Positions 1-9,539 of a DNA stretch of 64,000 bases are shown piece after piece (the first letter of the stretch is position 1; each line of letters starts with the position of its first letter). The position numbers and the translations under genes were made by a program. The stretch lies in NCBI GenBank assembly GCA_030637515.1, contig DAOWGM010000077.1:1-64000 (forward strand). The letters are read 5' to 3'. The notes under the pieces were generated by a model. That model saw nothing but the letters and a program-made list of their open reading frames with translations, ran no database searches and was not told the origin of the DNA. The DNA comes from Bacteroidales bacterium (GTDB lineage: Bacteria; Bacteroidota; Bacteroidia; Bacteroidales; UBA12077).

Positions 1-524
1 CTGTAACCATAGTCAAGAGCATTTACTCCCTGTACTTCATCGCAGGTACGCACACATATTCCGCACATTATGCATTTATTGTGATCAAGAGCAAAGAATG
101 GATTTGATTCATCCTTCTCTATATAATCTTTGGTGGGACGTAATCTTTTCATCCTCTCTTCATCAACCCCTACATATGCAGTTACTTCCTGCAATTGGCA
201 ACTACTGTTTTTTGAACAGTTAGTGCAATCCTGGGTATGATTTACATGAATTAACTCCAGCGTTATCTGTCGTATAAGTGAGATTTCTTGACTTTCAGTC
301 CTAACAACCATACCTTCCTCAACTGGTGTTTTACAAGCAATTATCTGACCTCTTCTTCCTTCAATTTCTACAAGGCACATACGGCAGTTACCTGAAGGAA
401 TCAAGTCGGAGTGGTGACATAGGTTTGGAATATAAATTCCGTTTTCAATTGCAGCCTCAAGGATGGTCTGTTCACTATTTACTGTTAATTTTTTACCGTC
501 AATATTTATGTTAATCATATTCAT
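1..524 (-). CDS. hydA: [FeFe]-hydrogenase catalytic subunit HydA, N-terminal part (cut by window edge)
   Basis: Only the first ~174 residues are in the window. They show the NuoG-like start of HydA/HndD-type hydrogenases: a plant-type [2Fe-2S] ferredoxin domain (CHHSD, then GNCRMC, then IIACKTPV), a His-Cys cluster motif (HTQDCTNCSKNSSC), and the first half of a 2x[4Fe-4S] domain (DHNKCIMCGICVRTCDEVQG). The ATG at 524 lies 3 nt after the hydB stop and has a clear GGAGG ribosome site inside the hydB end. The hydC-hydB-hydA order indicates a trimeric NAD(H)/ferredoxin-linked, probably electron-bifurcating, cytoplasmic hydrogenase. The H-cluster domain lies outside the window, so a NuoG- or formate-dehydrogenase-type C-terminus cannot be excluded. 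Confidence 0.78.
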   Translation of the reverse strand, partial: MNMININIDGKKLTVNSEQTILEAAIENGIYIPNLCHHSDLIPSGNCRMCLVEIEGRRGQIIACKTPVEEGMVVRTESQEISLIRQITLELIHVNHTQDCTNCSKNSSCQLQEVTAYVGVDEERMKRLRPTKDYIEKDESNPFFALDHNKCIMCGICVRTCDEVQGVNALDYGY

Positions 525-527
525 GAA

Positions 528-2348
528 TTATTCCTCCATTACTTTACTTCCAACATACTTTTCTATAGCATTGAATTTTGACGGGCATTTTTCAAGACAC
601 AAACCGCACTTAATACATAATTCCTGGTCAATTTCGTGTATTTGTTTAGGATCCCCACTAATTGCATCTACAGGGCAAGCTTTAAAACAGATATGGCATC
701 CAGTACATTTATCTGGCAAAATATCAAAATTAATTAACTCTTTACATACTTTAGCTCTACACTTCTTGTCTATGATGTGCTCTTCATACTCCTTCCTAAA
801 ATATTTAATGGTAGTTAGAATTGGGTTTGGAGCAGTTTGTCCAAGTCCACATAAAGAACCTGCTTTAATACCTTTACCCAGATCCTCCAACAAATCAAGA
901 TCTTCTATTTTACCTTTACCTTCAACAATATCTTCCAGTATTTTGAGCATTTGTTTTGTACCTAGTCTACAAGGCGCACATTCTCCACACGATTCTTTGG
1001 TTCCGAAGTCAACAAAATATCTGGCTAAATCCACTATACAAGTTTCATCGTCCATTACTACCATACCTCCCGAACCCATCATTGATCCAGCAGCATTAAG
1101 TGAGTCAAAATCAACCGGGGTATCAAGCATATCAGCAGGCAAGCATCCTCCTGAAGGACCTCCTGTCTGAACAGCTCTAAATGGTTTTCCTCCGGGAATT
1201 CCACCACCAATCTCGAAAATAATCTCACGAAGAGTAGTTCCCATAGGCACTTCAACAATTCCACTATTTGACACCTTGCCAGTAAGAGAAAATATTGCTG
1301 TACCTTTACAGGTCTCAGTTCCAATGCCGGAAAACCAATCTGAACCCTTACTTATTATCCAGTGAATGCTGGAATAGGTTTTTACATTGTTAATTATACT
1401 GGGTTTACCCCATAATCCTGACTGTGCCGGGAATGGTGGCCGCGGTCTGGGCATTCCCCTGTTTCCTTCAATAGAACTTATTAATGCTGTTTCCTCGCCA
1501 CATACAAATGCCCCTGCTCCTTCAAAAATATCCAAGTCAAAACTGTATTTACTATTGAAGATATTTTCGCCTAAAAAGCCCTTTTCCTTTGCCTGTGCTA
1601 TAGCAATATTCAGTCGTTTTACAGCAAGTGGATATTCAGCTCGTACATAAACATATCCTTTTGTTGCTCCAATGGTATATCCTGCTATTATCATTCCCAT
1701 AATAAGAGCATGAGGATCACCTTCTAAAATAGAGCGATCCTGAAATGCGCCCGGATCTCCCTCATCTGCATTACAAATAAGATATTTTGTATCATTCTTC
1801 TGATCTTTGCAAAATTGCCATTTACGCCAGGTAGGGAATCCCGCTCCACCAAGTCCTCTCAAGCCAGAGCTTTTAACCTCTTCAAGAATTTGGTCGGGAG
1901 ACATTTCAGTTAATGCTTTTTTTACAGACTCATAATCTCCTTTGGAAATAATCTCCTCAATATCTTCAGGATCAATATTCCCGCAATTTTTTAATACGGT
2001 TCGTTGCTGCCTGTTATAAAAGACAATGTCGCGATAGTGGTGTATAGATTCACCCGTAGTCGGATCTTTGTAGAGTGGTCCATCTTTCAAGGGCTCTCCC
2101 TCGGGTGATATAGATCGAGCAATATCAGGGACATCCTTTACCTGAACTCCTGAAAAAAACTCACCCTCAGGTTCAACTACAACAAGAGGCCCCTGTTCAC
2201 AAAAACCATGGCATCCTGTGCGTTTTACCTTAATATCATCACTTAATTCTAACTTCTCTAATTCGTTTTCAAGTGAAGCATGTATTTCTTTAGATCCTGC
2301 AGAGACACAACCTGTCCCCTGACATATTAAACAAGTTTTATTTGACAT
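528..2348 (-). CDS. hydB: HydB, NuoF-like flavin/iron-sulfur subunit of NAD-linked hydrogenase
   Basis: About 606 residues. It accepts or donates electrons at NAD(H) through FMN and wires them to the hydrogenase subunit. Domains in order: a thioredoxin-like [2Fe-2S] domain (C9/C14 and C46/C50, CHGFC); the NuoF FMN/NADH core (GLRGLGGAGFPTWRKW, NADEGDPGAFQDR, GAGAFVCGEETAL); an SLBB segment; the N3-type [4Fe-4S] site (CGECAPC near 454-460 plus CGLG near 500); and a C-terminal two-cluster ferredoxin (CTGCHICFKACP, CIKCGLCLEKCP). I chose the ATG at 2348, which has an AGGGGG ribosome site and overlaps the hydC end by 11 nt, over an in-frame ATG 27 nt upstream. The C-terminal ferredoxin and N-terminal [2Fe-2S] extension separate it from plain complex I NuoF. 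Confidence 0.9.
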   Translation of the reverse strand: MSNKTCLICQGTGCVSAGSKEIHASLENELEKLELSDDIKVKRTGCHGFCEQGPLVVVEPEGEFFSGVQVKDVPDIARSISPEGEPLKDGPLYKDPTTGESIHHYRDIVFYNRQQRTVLKNCGNIDPEDIEEIISKGDYESVKKALTEMSPDQILEEVKSSGLRGLGGAGFPTWRKWQFCKDQKNDTKYLICNADEGDPGAFQDRSILEGDPHALIMGMIIAGYTIGATKGYVYVRAEYPLAVKRLNIAIAQAKEKGFLGENIFNSKYSFDLDIFEGAGAFVCGEETALISSIEGNRGMPRPRPPFPAQSGLWGKPSIINNVKTYSSIHWIISKGSDWFSGIGTETCKGTAIFSLTGKVSNSGIVEVPMGTTLREIIFEIGGGIPGGKPFRAVQTGGPSGGCLPADMLDTPVDFDSLNAAGSMMGSGGMVVMDDETCIVDLARYFVDFGTKESCGECAPCRLGTKQMLKILEDIVEGKGKIEDLDLLEDLGKGIKAGSLCGLGQTAPNPILTTIKYFRKEYEEHIIDKKCRAKVCKELINFDILPDKCTGCHICFKACPVDAISGDPKQIHEIDQELCIKCGLCLEKCPSKFNAIEKYVGSKVMEE

Positions 2349-2808
2349 CTTGATTCCCCCTGTCCTTTTCTTCAAAAAGTTTATTTACCATTTTAGGTGT
2401 TAATCTCCCTTTAACTTCTTCATTAATCATAATACACGGTGCTAATCCACATGCGCCAATACATGCAACATCTTCCAATGAATGTTTCATATCCCCCGAT
2501 GTTTCACCCTCCTTAATACCTAATTGATTTTCTATCTCTTCCTGTATTCTGGTAGCTCCTTTAACATGACATGCAGTACCTCTACAGCACATTATATGTT
2601 TTTCCCCAACGGGTTTAAACTTGAACTGGGCATAAAAGGTTGCCACACCAAACACTTTACTCATAGGTGCCTTTGTAAACCTGGCTATCTCCTCCATTGA
2701 ATCATCAGACAAAAAACCTTTTGTTTTCTGAACTTTTTGAAGTATTGGTATAAGTTCTTCTTCCTTTCCTTTAAAAGAAGAAAATATATATTTTAAGTCA
2801 TTACTCAT
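2338..2808 (-). CDS. hydC: HydC, NuoE-like [2Fe-2S] subunit
   Basis: About 156 residues, normal for NuoE/HydC. A helical N-terminal domain (IPILQKVQKTKGFL, then MSKVFGVATFYAQF) precedes a thioredoxin-like [2Fe-2S] fold with ligands in MCCRGTACHVKGA and VACIGACGLAPCI. It is first in the three-gene hydrogenase operon and its 3' end overlaps hydB by 11 nt, so the two are probably translationally coupled. An in-frame extension of 14 codons exists upstream, but family alignment favours the start at MSND. No strong Shine-Dalgarno sequence is visible, only the A/T-rich leader usual in Bacteroidota. Confidence 0.88.
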   Translation of the reverse strand: MSNDLKYIFSSFKGKEEELIPILQKVQKTKGFLSDDSMEEIARFTKAPMSKVFGVATFYAQFKFKPVGEKHIMCCRGTACHVKGATRIQEEIENQLGIKEGETSGDMKHSLEDVACIGACGLAPCIMINEEVKGRLTPKMVNKLFEEKDRGNQDVK

Positions 2809-2903
2809 AAAAAAGTATTTAGGTAATTGTATCATATAAATATAAGGCAAGTATCGAAATATATCAATATGTAGAATTAAAATAGACTGATTTTAATTAA
2901 AAA

Positions 2904-2924
2904 AGCCTCGCATAATGCGAGGCT
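2904..2924 (-). terminator. Intrinsic terminator upstream of the hydrogenase operon
   Basis: AGCCTCGCA-TAA-TGCGAGGCT forms a 9-bp perfect stem. Read leftward it is followed by a run of six T. It sits 24 nt after the stop of the decayed gene fragment at 2948 and so should end transcription of that relic before the hyd operon begins. Confidence 0.7.
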
Positions 2925-2947
2925 CAAATTCATAATTTTTTATAATC

Positions 2948-3079
2948 TTATTTCCCAAGTTGCCAACCTAACAATAATTGAATCATTGGCAATATTCTTG
3001 TTTCTAAAGGGTAATAATCTGTTGGTTCTTTACCAAATTCATAATAACCAACACCCTGAAAACACAGAGAATGGTTGAA
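2948..3079 (-). pseudogene. Decayed 3' end of an outer-membrane-type gene
   Basis: An open frame of 43 codons directly after a TAG reads like the last strands of a beta-barrel: QGVGYYEFGKEPTDYYPLE, then TRILPMIQLLLGWQLGK and stop. It has no start codon suited to a real gene and no upstream continuation, because a rightward gene begins at 3131. It still keeps its own terminator at 2904-2924. I infer a truncated relic of an outer-membrane protein; the parent family is not identified and chance coding is possible. Confidence 0.4.
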
Positions 3080-3130
3080 CTAAAACAATTCATAGTTGTT
3101 GAATAACAAAGAATCAATAAGAAATTTATT

Positions 3131-3316
3131 ATGCCAATTATAAAAGTACTAATTATTACTACTGTTTTAATGCTGATAGTTATGTTAGCATTATCAGTAC
3201 GATTAATCTTTACTAAAAAAGGAGAGTTTCATGGAGGATCGTGCAGTAGCCATTCCAGTAAATTGAAAGACCAAGAAATTGGATGCGGCTGTGGTGATGG
3301 AACTTGCGAATTTTAA
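3131..3316 (+). CDS. Small single-pass membrane protein with Cys-rich tail
   Basis: 61 residues: one N-terminal transmembrane helix (residues ~4-27, VLIITTVLMLIVMLALSV), then a short tail with a GGSCSSHSS segment and a terminal GCGCGDGTCEF cluster. From memory, similar tiny proteins in Bacteroidota occur near redox complexes such as Rnf/Nqr and ApbE, but I cannot confirm membership. The four clustered Cys could bind metal or a cluster. It is isolated between two leftward operons and has no recognised partner here. Confidence 0.65.
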   Translation: MPIIKVLIITTVLMLIVMLALSVRLIFTKKGEFHGGSCSSHSSKLKDQEIGCGCGDGTCEF

Positions 3317-3326
3317 AATTTAAAAA

Positions 3327-3356
3327 GTAGATTCAGAACATGTGTTCCGAATCTAC
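3327..3356 (-). terminator. Terminator of the metal-efflux operon
   Basis: GTAGATTC and GAATCTAC pair, with an inner GAACA/TGTTC stem separated by one mismatch. Read leftward it is followed by TTTTT. It lies 9 nt past the stop of the outer-membrane factor gene, and may also act on the small rightward gene ending at 3316. Confidence 0.65.
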
Positions 3357-3364
3357 CATATCTT

Positions 3365-4543
3365 CTATAATTTATATTTATAGAGAACAGCTAATGCTTG
3401 ATGATATTCCTTTTCAACTAATAAATAATCATCGTAAATCTCATAAAAATAAAACATCTCTGTGAAGAAATCTATTATAGATATTTCTCCCAATTCTAAT
3501 GATTTATTAAGAAGTTCTTCATTATTTACAGAACTTAAAACTGTTTTATAGCTTTCTAAGTTTTGCTGTAAGGAATTCACTTTTTTAAACTGAATTCTTG
3601 TTTCTGTAATTTTATTTTCAGAAACAGAAACTTTATTAAGAGCATAAAAGTCAGATTCTGCTTTTGACTGCTGAATTGATCTTTTACTTCCCCACAATGG
3701 AATAGAAAGACCAACCAAAAAACCTTTGAATTTTTCATCAGCAACAGTTTCTGTACCATAGCCTAAGCTAAACTCCGGTAATTGAAGGTTTTTAGTAACT
3801 TTTATCCTTTGCTCAGATGCTTCAAATGCATTCTGATTATAAATTAGAACCGGATCTTTTTCCAACCTATCAAACATTACTGAATCTAATTCTACAACAT
3901 TTCCCAAAGGATATTGATTAACATCAATATTTAAATCAATACCTCCGTTCAGCATTGTGAGCTTTTCTTTTACAGCCAGAATTTCCGTCCTCAAATTATT
4001 TTCTTGCTTCTTTACCTGTAATAAATGTAATTTAGCTTTATTCACTTCCAAGGCATTAGCATCACCTGCCTCAATACGAACCAAATAAGCATTATGAATA
4101 TCATCAGCAAACTTCAACCTTTTATCTGTAACTGAAATTTGTTTGATTAAATAAACATATTCAATTAAGAGGCTCTTTGCTTCATTTAAGATATCCTGTC
4201 TCAAAATCTGATGATTTGCTTCTTCCTGCTTAATCATTAATTTTGAATACGCAGATTGATTTCTGTAAAAACATGGCATCTGAAATGATTGACTTACTTC
4301 AAAAACCTCCTTTGTTCCGGAGACAGATGAATTATCAGGAAAATATCCGTACGATAATGACGGTCCTCCAGGTAAATTATCTTGTTTGTACTCAAATGCT
4401 TTACTTTCCACATATTTACTTCCTGCTTGCAGCTCTAAATTGTTTTGCTCAATTGTTTTCAGGACATTTTCAAAAGTCTGTGAATAGGTACCAGCAGAAA
4501 GAATCAATAAAAATGCAATTAATAATATCTTCTTACTTTTCAT
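3365..4543 (-). CDS. TolC/CzcC-like outer-membrane factor of heavy-metal efflux
   Basis: 392 residues with a signal peptide (residues 1-21, cleavage after TYSQ). The body is alpha-helical and coiled-coil rich, with the usual TolC-type duplicated long-helix pattern (EANHQILRQDILNEAKSLL; ESDFYALNKVSVSENK). Such proteins form the outer-membrane exit duct of a tripartite RND pump. The gene overlaps the pump gene by 11 nt and is last in the operon, followed at once by a terminator. At 392 residues it is slightly short for CusC/CzcC, as is common in Bacteroidota. Metal specificity cannot be read from this subunit. Confidence 0.85.
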   Translation of the reverse strand: MKSKKILLIAFLLILSAGTYSQTFENVLKTIEQNNLELQAGSKYVESKAFEYKQDNLPGGPSLSYGYFPDNSSVSGTKEVFEVSQSFQMPCFYRNQSAYSKLMIKQEEANHQILRQDILNEAKSLLIEYVYLIKQISVTDKRLKFADDIHNAYLVRIEAGDANALEVNKAKLHLLQVKKQENNLRTEILAVKEKLTMLNGGIDLNIDVNQYPLGNVVELDSVMFDRLEKDPVLIYNQNAFEASEQRIKVTKNLQLPEFSLGYGTETVADEKFKGFLVGLSIPLWGSKRSIQQSKAESDFYALNKVSVSENKITETRIQFKKVNSLQQNLESYKTVLSSVNNEELLNKSLELGEISIIDFFTEMFYFYEIYDDYLLVEKEYHQALAVLYKYKL

Positions 4544-7500
4544 CTTTCGCCTCCTTTTTATGAATTAAAAAATAAATAACCGGAATAACATAAATATTTA
4601 ATAATGTAGATGTTAATAATCCTCCAAGTATAACCTTAGCCATTGGACTTTGAATCTCATTACCAGTAGCATCTCCTTTCAAAGCTAAAGGAACAAGAGC
4701 AAGAGCAGCTGTTAAGGCTGTCATCAAGATAGGATTTAAACGATCTGCGGAACCACTTGTAATATATTCATATAAGCCAACACCCTTTGCCTTAAAATAC
4801 TGATAATGCGAAACAAGTAAAATACCATTTCGTGTTGCAATTCCAAACAAGGTAATAAAACCAATGATAGCAGGTATACTAACTATTCCTGATGTAAAAT
4901 AAATTGTAAAAACTCCACCTATCAAAGCAAGTGGTAAGTTTATCATTATTATTCCGGCCAATTTTAAATCTTTGAATTCCTGATATAACAACAAGAATAT
5001 GATAAAAATAGCAAGTATTGAAGTTAGCATGAGAGTTTTAGAAGCGCGTGCTTCACTCTCAAACTGTCCACCATACTGAATCATATAATTTTCAGGCAAA
5101 GAGACATTTTCGTCAATTTCGCTTTTAATCTCATTTACAACACTTCTTAAATCGCGTTCAGCAACATTTGCTGAAATAACTAATTTACGCTGTACATTTT
5201 CACGACTAATTGAGCTTGGACCTGATACTGATAATACATCCGCAACCTGATCCAAAGGAACTTTTTTCCCGTTCTCAGTATCAATCAATGCACTTTTAAT
5301 ACCTTCAATAGATTTTGTATAATCTTTATTCAAGCGAACAATCAAATCAAATTTTCTTTGTCCTTCGTAAATATCAGCTATGCGTTCTCCAGCAAAAGCC
5401 AATTCAACAAATTCATTAAACTGATTCAATGTTATTCCATAACGAGCTAACATTTCTCTTTTAGGACGAATCTGAATCTGAGGAATTTCAACTTGCTGTT
5501 CAACATTCACATCAACTAATCCAGGAATATCAACAATTGCATTCTGAATTTGATTACCTATTGTAAACATCTTATTCAGATCGGTTCCAAAAAGCTTAAT
5601 TGCTATATTTGCTCTTGTTCCTGAAAGCATATGATCAATTCTATGACCCAAAGGTTGACCAACCGTAGCAGCAATTCCAGGAACTCCAGCAAGTTTAGAT
5701 CTTACTTCAGCTATAAATTCTTCTCTGTCACGATCACCTAAATCGAAATTTACATCAATCTCTGCACTATTTGTAGTTTGAGAATGTTCATCCAGTTCAC
5801 CTCTTCCTGTTCTTCGGGCAGTTGTTTTAACTTCAGAAATTGATAAAAGTTCTGTTTCAATAAGATTCCCTAAACGATTACTTTCCTCCAAAGAAATACC
5901 TGGCTGACTAATCGCTGAAATAGTTAAAGCTCCTTCATTAAATTCAGGAAGAAAACTTCTTCCCATAGTTGAAAGAGCAACTAATGAAACCATAAACAAT
6001 CCTAAGGCTGAGAAAACAACTATTTTTTTATGCTTTAATGCCCATTCTAAAGATTTAATATAAGCATCCATTAACTTGGTAGTAAACCACTTATCCTTTT
6101 CTTTTCTAATCAAATACTTCTCCTTTGAAAGCAACAACTTACAAAGTAGCGGTGTCAATGTCATAGCAACAATTAATGACACAAATAATGACACAATGTA
6201 TGCTATACCTAAAGGTTTTAGCATTCGGCCTTCCATTCCTGAAAGAAAGAATAAAGGAATAAAAGCAACAATAATTATTAGTGTAGCATTTAAAATCGAT
6301 GCACGAATTTCTTTTGATGCTTCAAAGACAATCTGGAATGCAGATCCACGATCTTTTTTTGGCAATTTATGGTTTTGCCGCAATCGTTTATACACATTTT
6401 CAACGTCAATAATTGCATCATCAACAAGGGAGCCAATTGCAATAGCCATTCCTCCCAAACTCATTGTATTTATATTATAACCTAATAATTTAAGAACGAT
6501 AATTGCTCCCAGCAAAGAAATCGGAATCGCTATAACTGAAATTATTGTTGTTCTGAAACTTCCTAAAAAGAAAAATAGAATAATAACAACAAATATGGAT
6601 CCTTCAATTAAAGCTCTCTGAACATTCGAAACAGATTTTTCGATAAAATCAGCTTGGCGAAAAATTTTACTATCCAGAACAACATCAGGAGGCAAAGTCT
6701 TTCTTAACTCATCAAGGTTCTTTTCAATATTTTCAGTAAGATTTAATGTATTTGTATTGGGCTGTTTCGAAATTGAAAGAATTACAGAAGGTTTTGCATT
6801 CTGTGATGCATAACCCATTTTCACTGCCGCTCCAATTTTTACTTCTGCAATATCATTTATCAAAACAGGACGCTCATTTATTGATTTTATAAAAGAATTT
6901 CCCAATTCCTCCAAATCGTAAGTTCGTCCAATTCCACGAACAACATATTCGTTTCCATATTCACGAACAACACTTCCTGCAGAATTATCACTTATTCCTT
7001 CGCATACATTAGCCAATTCCTCCAATGAAACATTATAGTATTTCATTTTTTGTGGATCAGCAAGAACCTGATATTGTTTGTAATCACCACCGATAATGGT
7101 AACCTGAGAAACTCCTCCTGTTGCAAGCAATACAGGCTGAACATTCCATTCAGCGATGGTTCTTAAATCCATTAAAGAAGTTGAATCAGATTGCAATCCA
7201 ATAAATAGGATTTCACCCATAACAGAGGATTGTGGCGCAAGCGTTGGTTGACCTATATTTAATGGCATTTGGCCAGCAAGTGTCACCATTTTTTCGCTCA
7301 CAATTTGTCTGGCTTTGAAGATATCAGTTCCCCAATCAAACTCAACCCAAACAAATGAAAATCCCTGCGACGAATTTGATCTAACTCTTCTAACATCAGT
7401 AGCTCCGTTTACAGCTGTTTCGATAGGAAATGTTACCATTCTCTCTACCTCTTCTGCAGCCATTCCATGAGCATCAGTCATAACAACAACAGTCGGTGCA

Positions 7501-7628
7501 GTTAAATCAGGGAATACATCAACATCCATTTGTCGGCCGGTATAAACACCGGCGAACATTAAGAGAATTGCACCTAAAAGCACAAGAAACTTATTGTTCA
7601 ACGAAAATTTTATTATTTTATCTAACAT
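4533..7628 (-). CDS. CusA/CzcA-family heavy-metal RND efflux pump
   Basis: 1031 residues, the normal RND length, with the 12-TM two-half architecture. N-terminal TM1 is followed by GRQMDVDVFPDLTAPTVVV, the heavy-metal-efflux signature. TM4 carries the acidic proton-relay stretch LGGMAIAIGSLVDDAIIDVEN (residues 391-411; D403, D404, D408, E410), closer to the CusA-type GxxVD pattern than to AcrB. The protein drives proton-coupled export of metal ions from periplasm or cytoplasm. It lies between the adaptor (12 nt upstream) and the outer-membrane factor (overlap). The surrounding His-rich proteins favour a divalent or copper-type metal, but the ion is not established. Confidence 0.92.
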   Translation of the reverse strand: MLDKIIKFSLNNKFLVLLGAILLMFAGVYTGRQMDVDVFPDLTAPTVVVMTDAHGMAAEEVERMVTFPIETAVNGATDVRRVRSNSSQGFSFVWVEFDWGTDIFKARQIVSEKMVTLAGQMPLNIGQPTLAPQSSVMGEILFIGLQSDSTSLMDLRTIAEWNVQPVLLATGGVSQVTIIGGDYKQYQVLADPQKMKYYNVSLEELANVCEGISDNSAGSVVREYGNEYVVRGIGRTYDLEELGNSFIKSINERPVLINDIAEVKIGAAVKMGYASQNAKPSVILSISKQPNTNTLNLTENIEKNLDELRKTLPPDVVLDSKIFRQADFIEKSVSNVQRALIEGSIFVVIILFFFLGSFRTTIISVIAIPISLLGAIIVLKLLGYNINTMSLGGMAIAIGSLVDDAIIDVENVYKRLRQNHKLPKKDRGSAFQIVFEASKEIRASILNATLIIIVAFIPLFFLSGMEGRMLKPLGIAYIVSLFVSLIVAMTLTPLLCKLLLSKEKYLIRKEKDKWFTTKLMDAYIKSLEWALKHKKIVVFSALGLFMVSLVALSTMGRSFLPEFNEGALTISAISQPGISLEESNRLGNLIETELLSISEVKTTARRTGRGELDEHSQTTNSAEIDVNFDLGDRDREEFIAEVRSKLAGVPGIAATVGQPLGHRIDHMLSGTRANIAIKLFGTDLNKMFTIGNQIQNAIVDIPGLVDVNVEQQVEIPQIQIRPKREMLARYGITLNQFNEFVELAFAGERIADIYEGQRKFDLIVRLNKDYTKSIEGIKSALIDTENGKKVPLDQVADVLSVSGPSSISRENVQRKLVISANVAERDLRSVVNEIKSEIDENVSLPENYMIQYGGQFESEARASKTLMLTSILAIFIIFLLLYQEFKDLKLAGIIMINLPLALIGGVFTIYFTSGIVSIPAIIGFITLFGIATRNGILLVSHYQYFKAKGVGLYEYITSGSADRLNPILMTALTAALALVPLALKGDATGNEIQSPMAKVILGGLLTSTLLNIYVIPVIYFLIHKKEAKDEK

Positions 7629-7640
7629 AATAATCCTGAT

Positions 7641-9137
7641 TTAATGAACATGACCTGCATGTGGATCTAAACTATTTGAAACAGCTGCTAGTTTTACAAT
7701 TATTGCTCCCTTCGAAACAATTCTCTCAGCGCTGCTTAAGCCAGATAATATTTCAGTATCTGTTCCATCAGAATCTCCAATTTTAATTTCTCTTTTTTCA
7801 AAAAACTCAGGAGTTAGCTGTACAAAAACATAAAAATTTCCTTGTTCCTCAACTAATGCGGAATTTGGTACAATTAATACATTTTCATTCGATTTTGTTC
7901 TGATATAAATCTCAACAAAACTTCCTGATAAAAACATGCTATTGTTTTCAATCTGAAAATTAACTGGTAGTAAATAACCTTCTTCTTCATCAATATTTTT
8001 TCCATAAGAAATTAGTTTACCATTCAGGTCGGTCAAACTATAAATTTGATTATCAATTATTGATTTAAGATTTACTGATGAAATAGAATTTAAAACTGCA
8101 AAATGTTTTTGCTGAAGCTCTGCTTTTAGAATTAAATTTTTATTAGAACTAACAGCAAATAGTTTCTCACCAGCTTCAACATATTGCCCATTTTTTACAT
8201 AAATGTGTTTAACAATGCCATTTTTCGGTGATGTTACAACTTGTCCGTTTTCATTGAAGTTCTTTTTTAAATTATCATAAATAGCTTTTGCATTTTCAAA
8301 ATCACGCTTTGCATTTTCAAGTTCTTTCTCAGATATAATTTTATTCTGATTAAGAGCTTTAGCCCTCTCATAATTTGATTTTGACAGCTCGTAATTATTC
8401 TGAACTTCCTGAAACCTTACATTTGCATTTTCATTTGCTAATCCACTTCCCGAGACATTTAACAAAGCTTCACCTGCTTTTACATCTTTACCTTCGGTAA
8501 TATTTTCTTGAAAAAATACAATACCATTGGTTTTTGAAATAATTTCAATTTCATCTGTATTGTCAGATAATATCTGAGCAGTTGTTTTAATAATTTTACC
8601 AAACTGCTGCATTTTTGGTTGAGTAGTTTCAAAATCAATTTTCCATGATTGCTCTTTTGTGAAATTTATAGCATTTACATTAACTTCTTCTTCTGCAACA
8701 TGTGATGCGTCATGTTCATTGTCATAAACAACAATATTTTTTATAACAATTTTATGATCGCCCTTTTCATTTTTTATATTAAAAATCAATTTGCCATTCC
8801 CTTTTGCTAATGGCTGTAATGCAAATTGATATATTCCAGGTCTTATTGGTTTCTCAATAGTCTGACCTATTCCCTTAGTACCAACATGCAACTCAATTCT
8901 TACACTTCCTGCAGATAAAGGTTTGAAATCAGATAAGTTTGTGAAATGAGCTAAAATAGTTGTTGTTTCTCCAACTATAAATGGATCTGTTTCTGCAAAC
9001 AATTCATACTGATCAGAATATTCTGTAAGTTGTAATTTTACAGTTTCTTGTTCATGATCATGAGTTTCTGGCTCCTTATTTGTACAAGCAAAAGTTGTAA
9101 TAATTAAAACCAGAACATACAATAAAATATGTTTCAT
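7641..9137 (-). CDS. Periplasmic adaptor (membrane fusion) lipoprotein of the RND pump, His-rich ends
   Basis: 498 residues. The lipobox TTFAC gives an N-terminal lipid anchor at C18. After an N-terminal beta domain (residues ~30-150) come the CusB/CzcB-type barrel-sandwich/lipoyl halves (IISKTNGIVFFQ...; VVTSPKNGIVKHIYVKNGQYV) flanking a coiled-coil hairpin (QEVQNNYELSKSNYERAKAL). Beta-barrel and membrane-proximal domains follow. His-rich patches occur just after the anchor (THDHEQE), mid-protein (HDASH) and at the C-terminus (DPHAGHVH), consistent with metal capture and hand-over. It is directly upstream of the pump gene (12 nt) and in the same operon. Confidence 0.9.
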   Translation of the reverse strand: MKHILLYVLVLIITTFACTNKEPETHDHEQETVKLQLTEYSDQYELFAETDPFIVGETTTILAHFTNLSDFKPLSAGSVRIELHVGTKGIGQTIEKPIRPGIYQFALQPLAKGNGKLIFNIKNEKGDHKIVIKNIVVYDNEHDASHVAEEEVNVNAINFTKEQSWKIDFETTQPKMQQFGKIIKTTAQILSDNTDEIEIISKTNGIVFFQENITEGKDVKAGEALLNVSGSGLANENANVRFQEVQNNYELSKSNYERAKALNQNKIISEKELENAKRDFENAKAIYDNLKKNFNENGQVVTSPKNGIVKHIYVKNGQYVEAGEKLFAVSSNKNLILKAELQQKHFAVLNSISSVNLKSIIDNQIYSLTDLNGKLISYGKNIDEEEGYLLPVNFQIENNSMFLSGSFVEIYIRTKSNENVLIVPNSALVEEQGNFYVFVQLTPEFFEKREIKIGDSDGTDTEILSGLSSAERIVSKGAIIVKLAAVSNSLDPHAGHVH

Positions 9138-9219
9138 CTTTAATTTTATTAAAAATTATTATTCGCCCATACTTGTTAAAAATTACTTTAACAAATTCAG
9201 ACATTAATCAAATAAATTA

Positions 9220-9456
9220 CTAATGTTGGTGGTCGTGGTCATGATCATGGTCATGGTCATGTGCCTCCGTTGAGTCTGCTTCTACTTCGAAGCTCTCTTG
9301 TTCGGGCTTTACTTGATCTTCGTGATCTCCATCGTTATGAACAGTTCCATCTTCATGCGTATGAACTCCAGAATGCTCTTCTGTTGCTTTATTGTTACAA
9401 GAAGAAATTGTTAATGCAAATACCAAAACAAATACTATTGATAATATCTTTTTCAT
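9220..9456 (-). CDS. His/Asp-repeat metal-binding lipoprotein
   Basis: 78 residues. A signal peptide ends in the lipobox ISSC (C20), then a low-complexity acidic/His tail: EEHSGVHTHEDGTVHNDGDH, then a terminal run of alternating H and D. The sequence predicts a surface- or periplasm-anchored metal buffer. It sits 82 nt upstream of the adaptor gene in the efflux operon. No folded domain is visible. A role as metallochaperone or storage peptide is inference from composition and context. Confidence 0.75.
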   Translation of the reverse strand: MKKILSIVFVLVFALTISSCNNKATEEHSGVHTHEDGTVHNDGDHEDQVKPEQESFEVEADSTEAHDHDHDHDHDHQH

Positions 9457-9539
9457 AATTCAAATTTTAAAATTGATTAAATAAATTTTAAGTAAAAATG
9501 ACTTGTTTTATAAAACAAGTAAAAAAAAATTAGTGTGAA

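Noticed and set aside
463-1170. Long rightward open frame of 235 codons opposite hydB
   Set aside because: It is antisense to strongly conserved hydB codons and encodes no recognisable fold; the NuoF and ferredoxin motifs on the other strand explain it.
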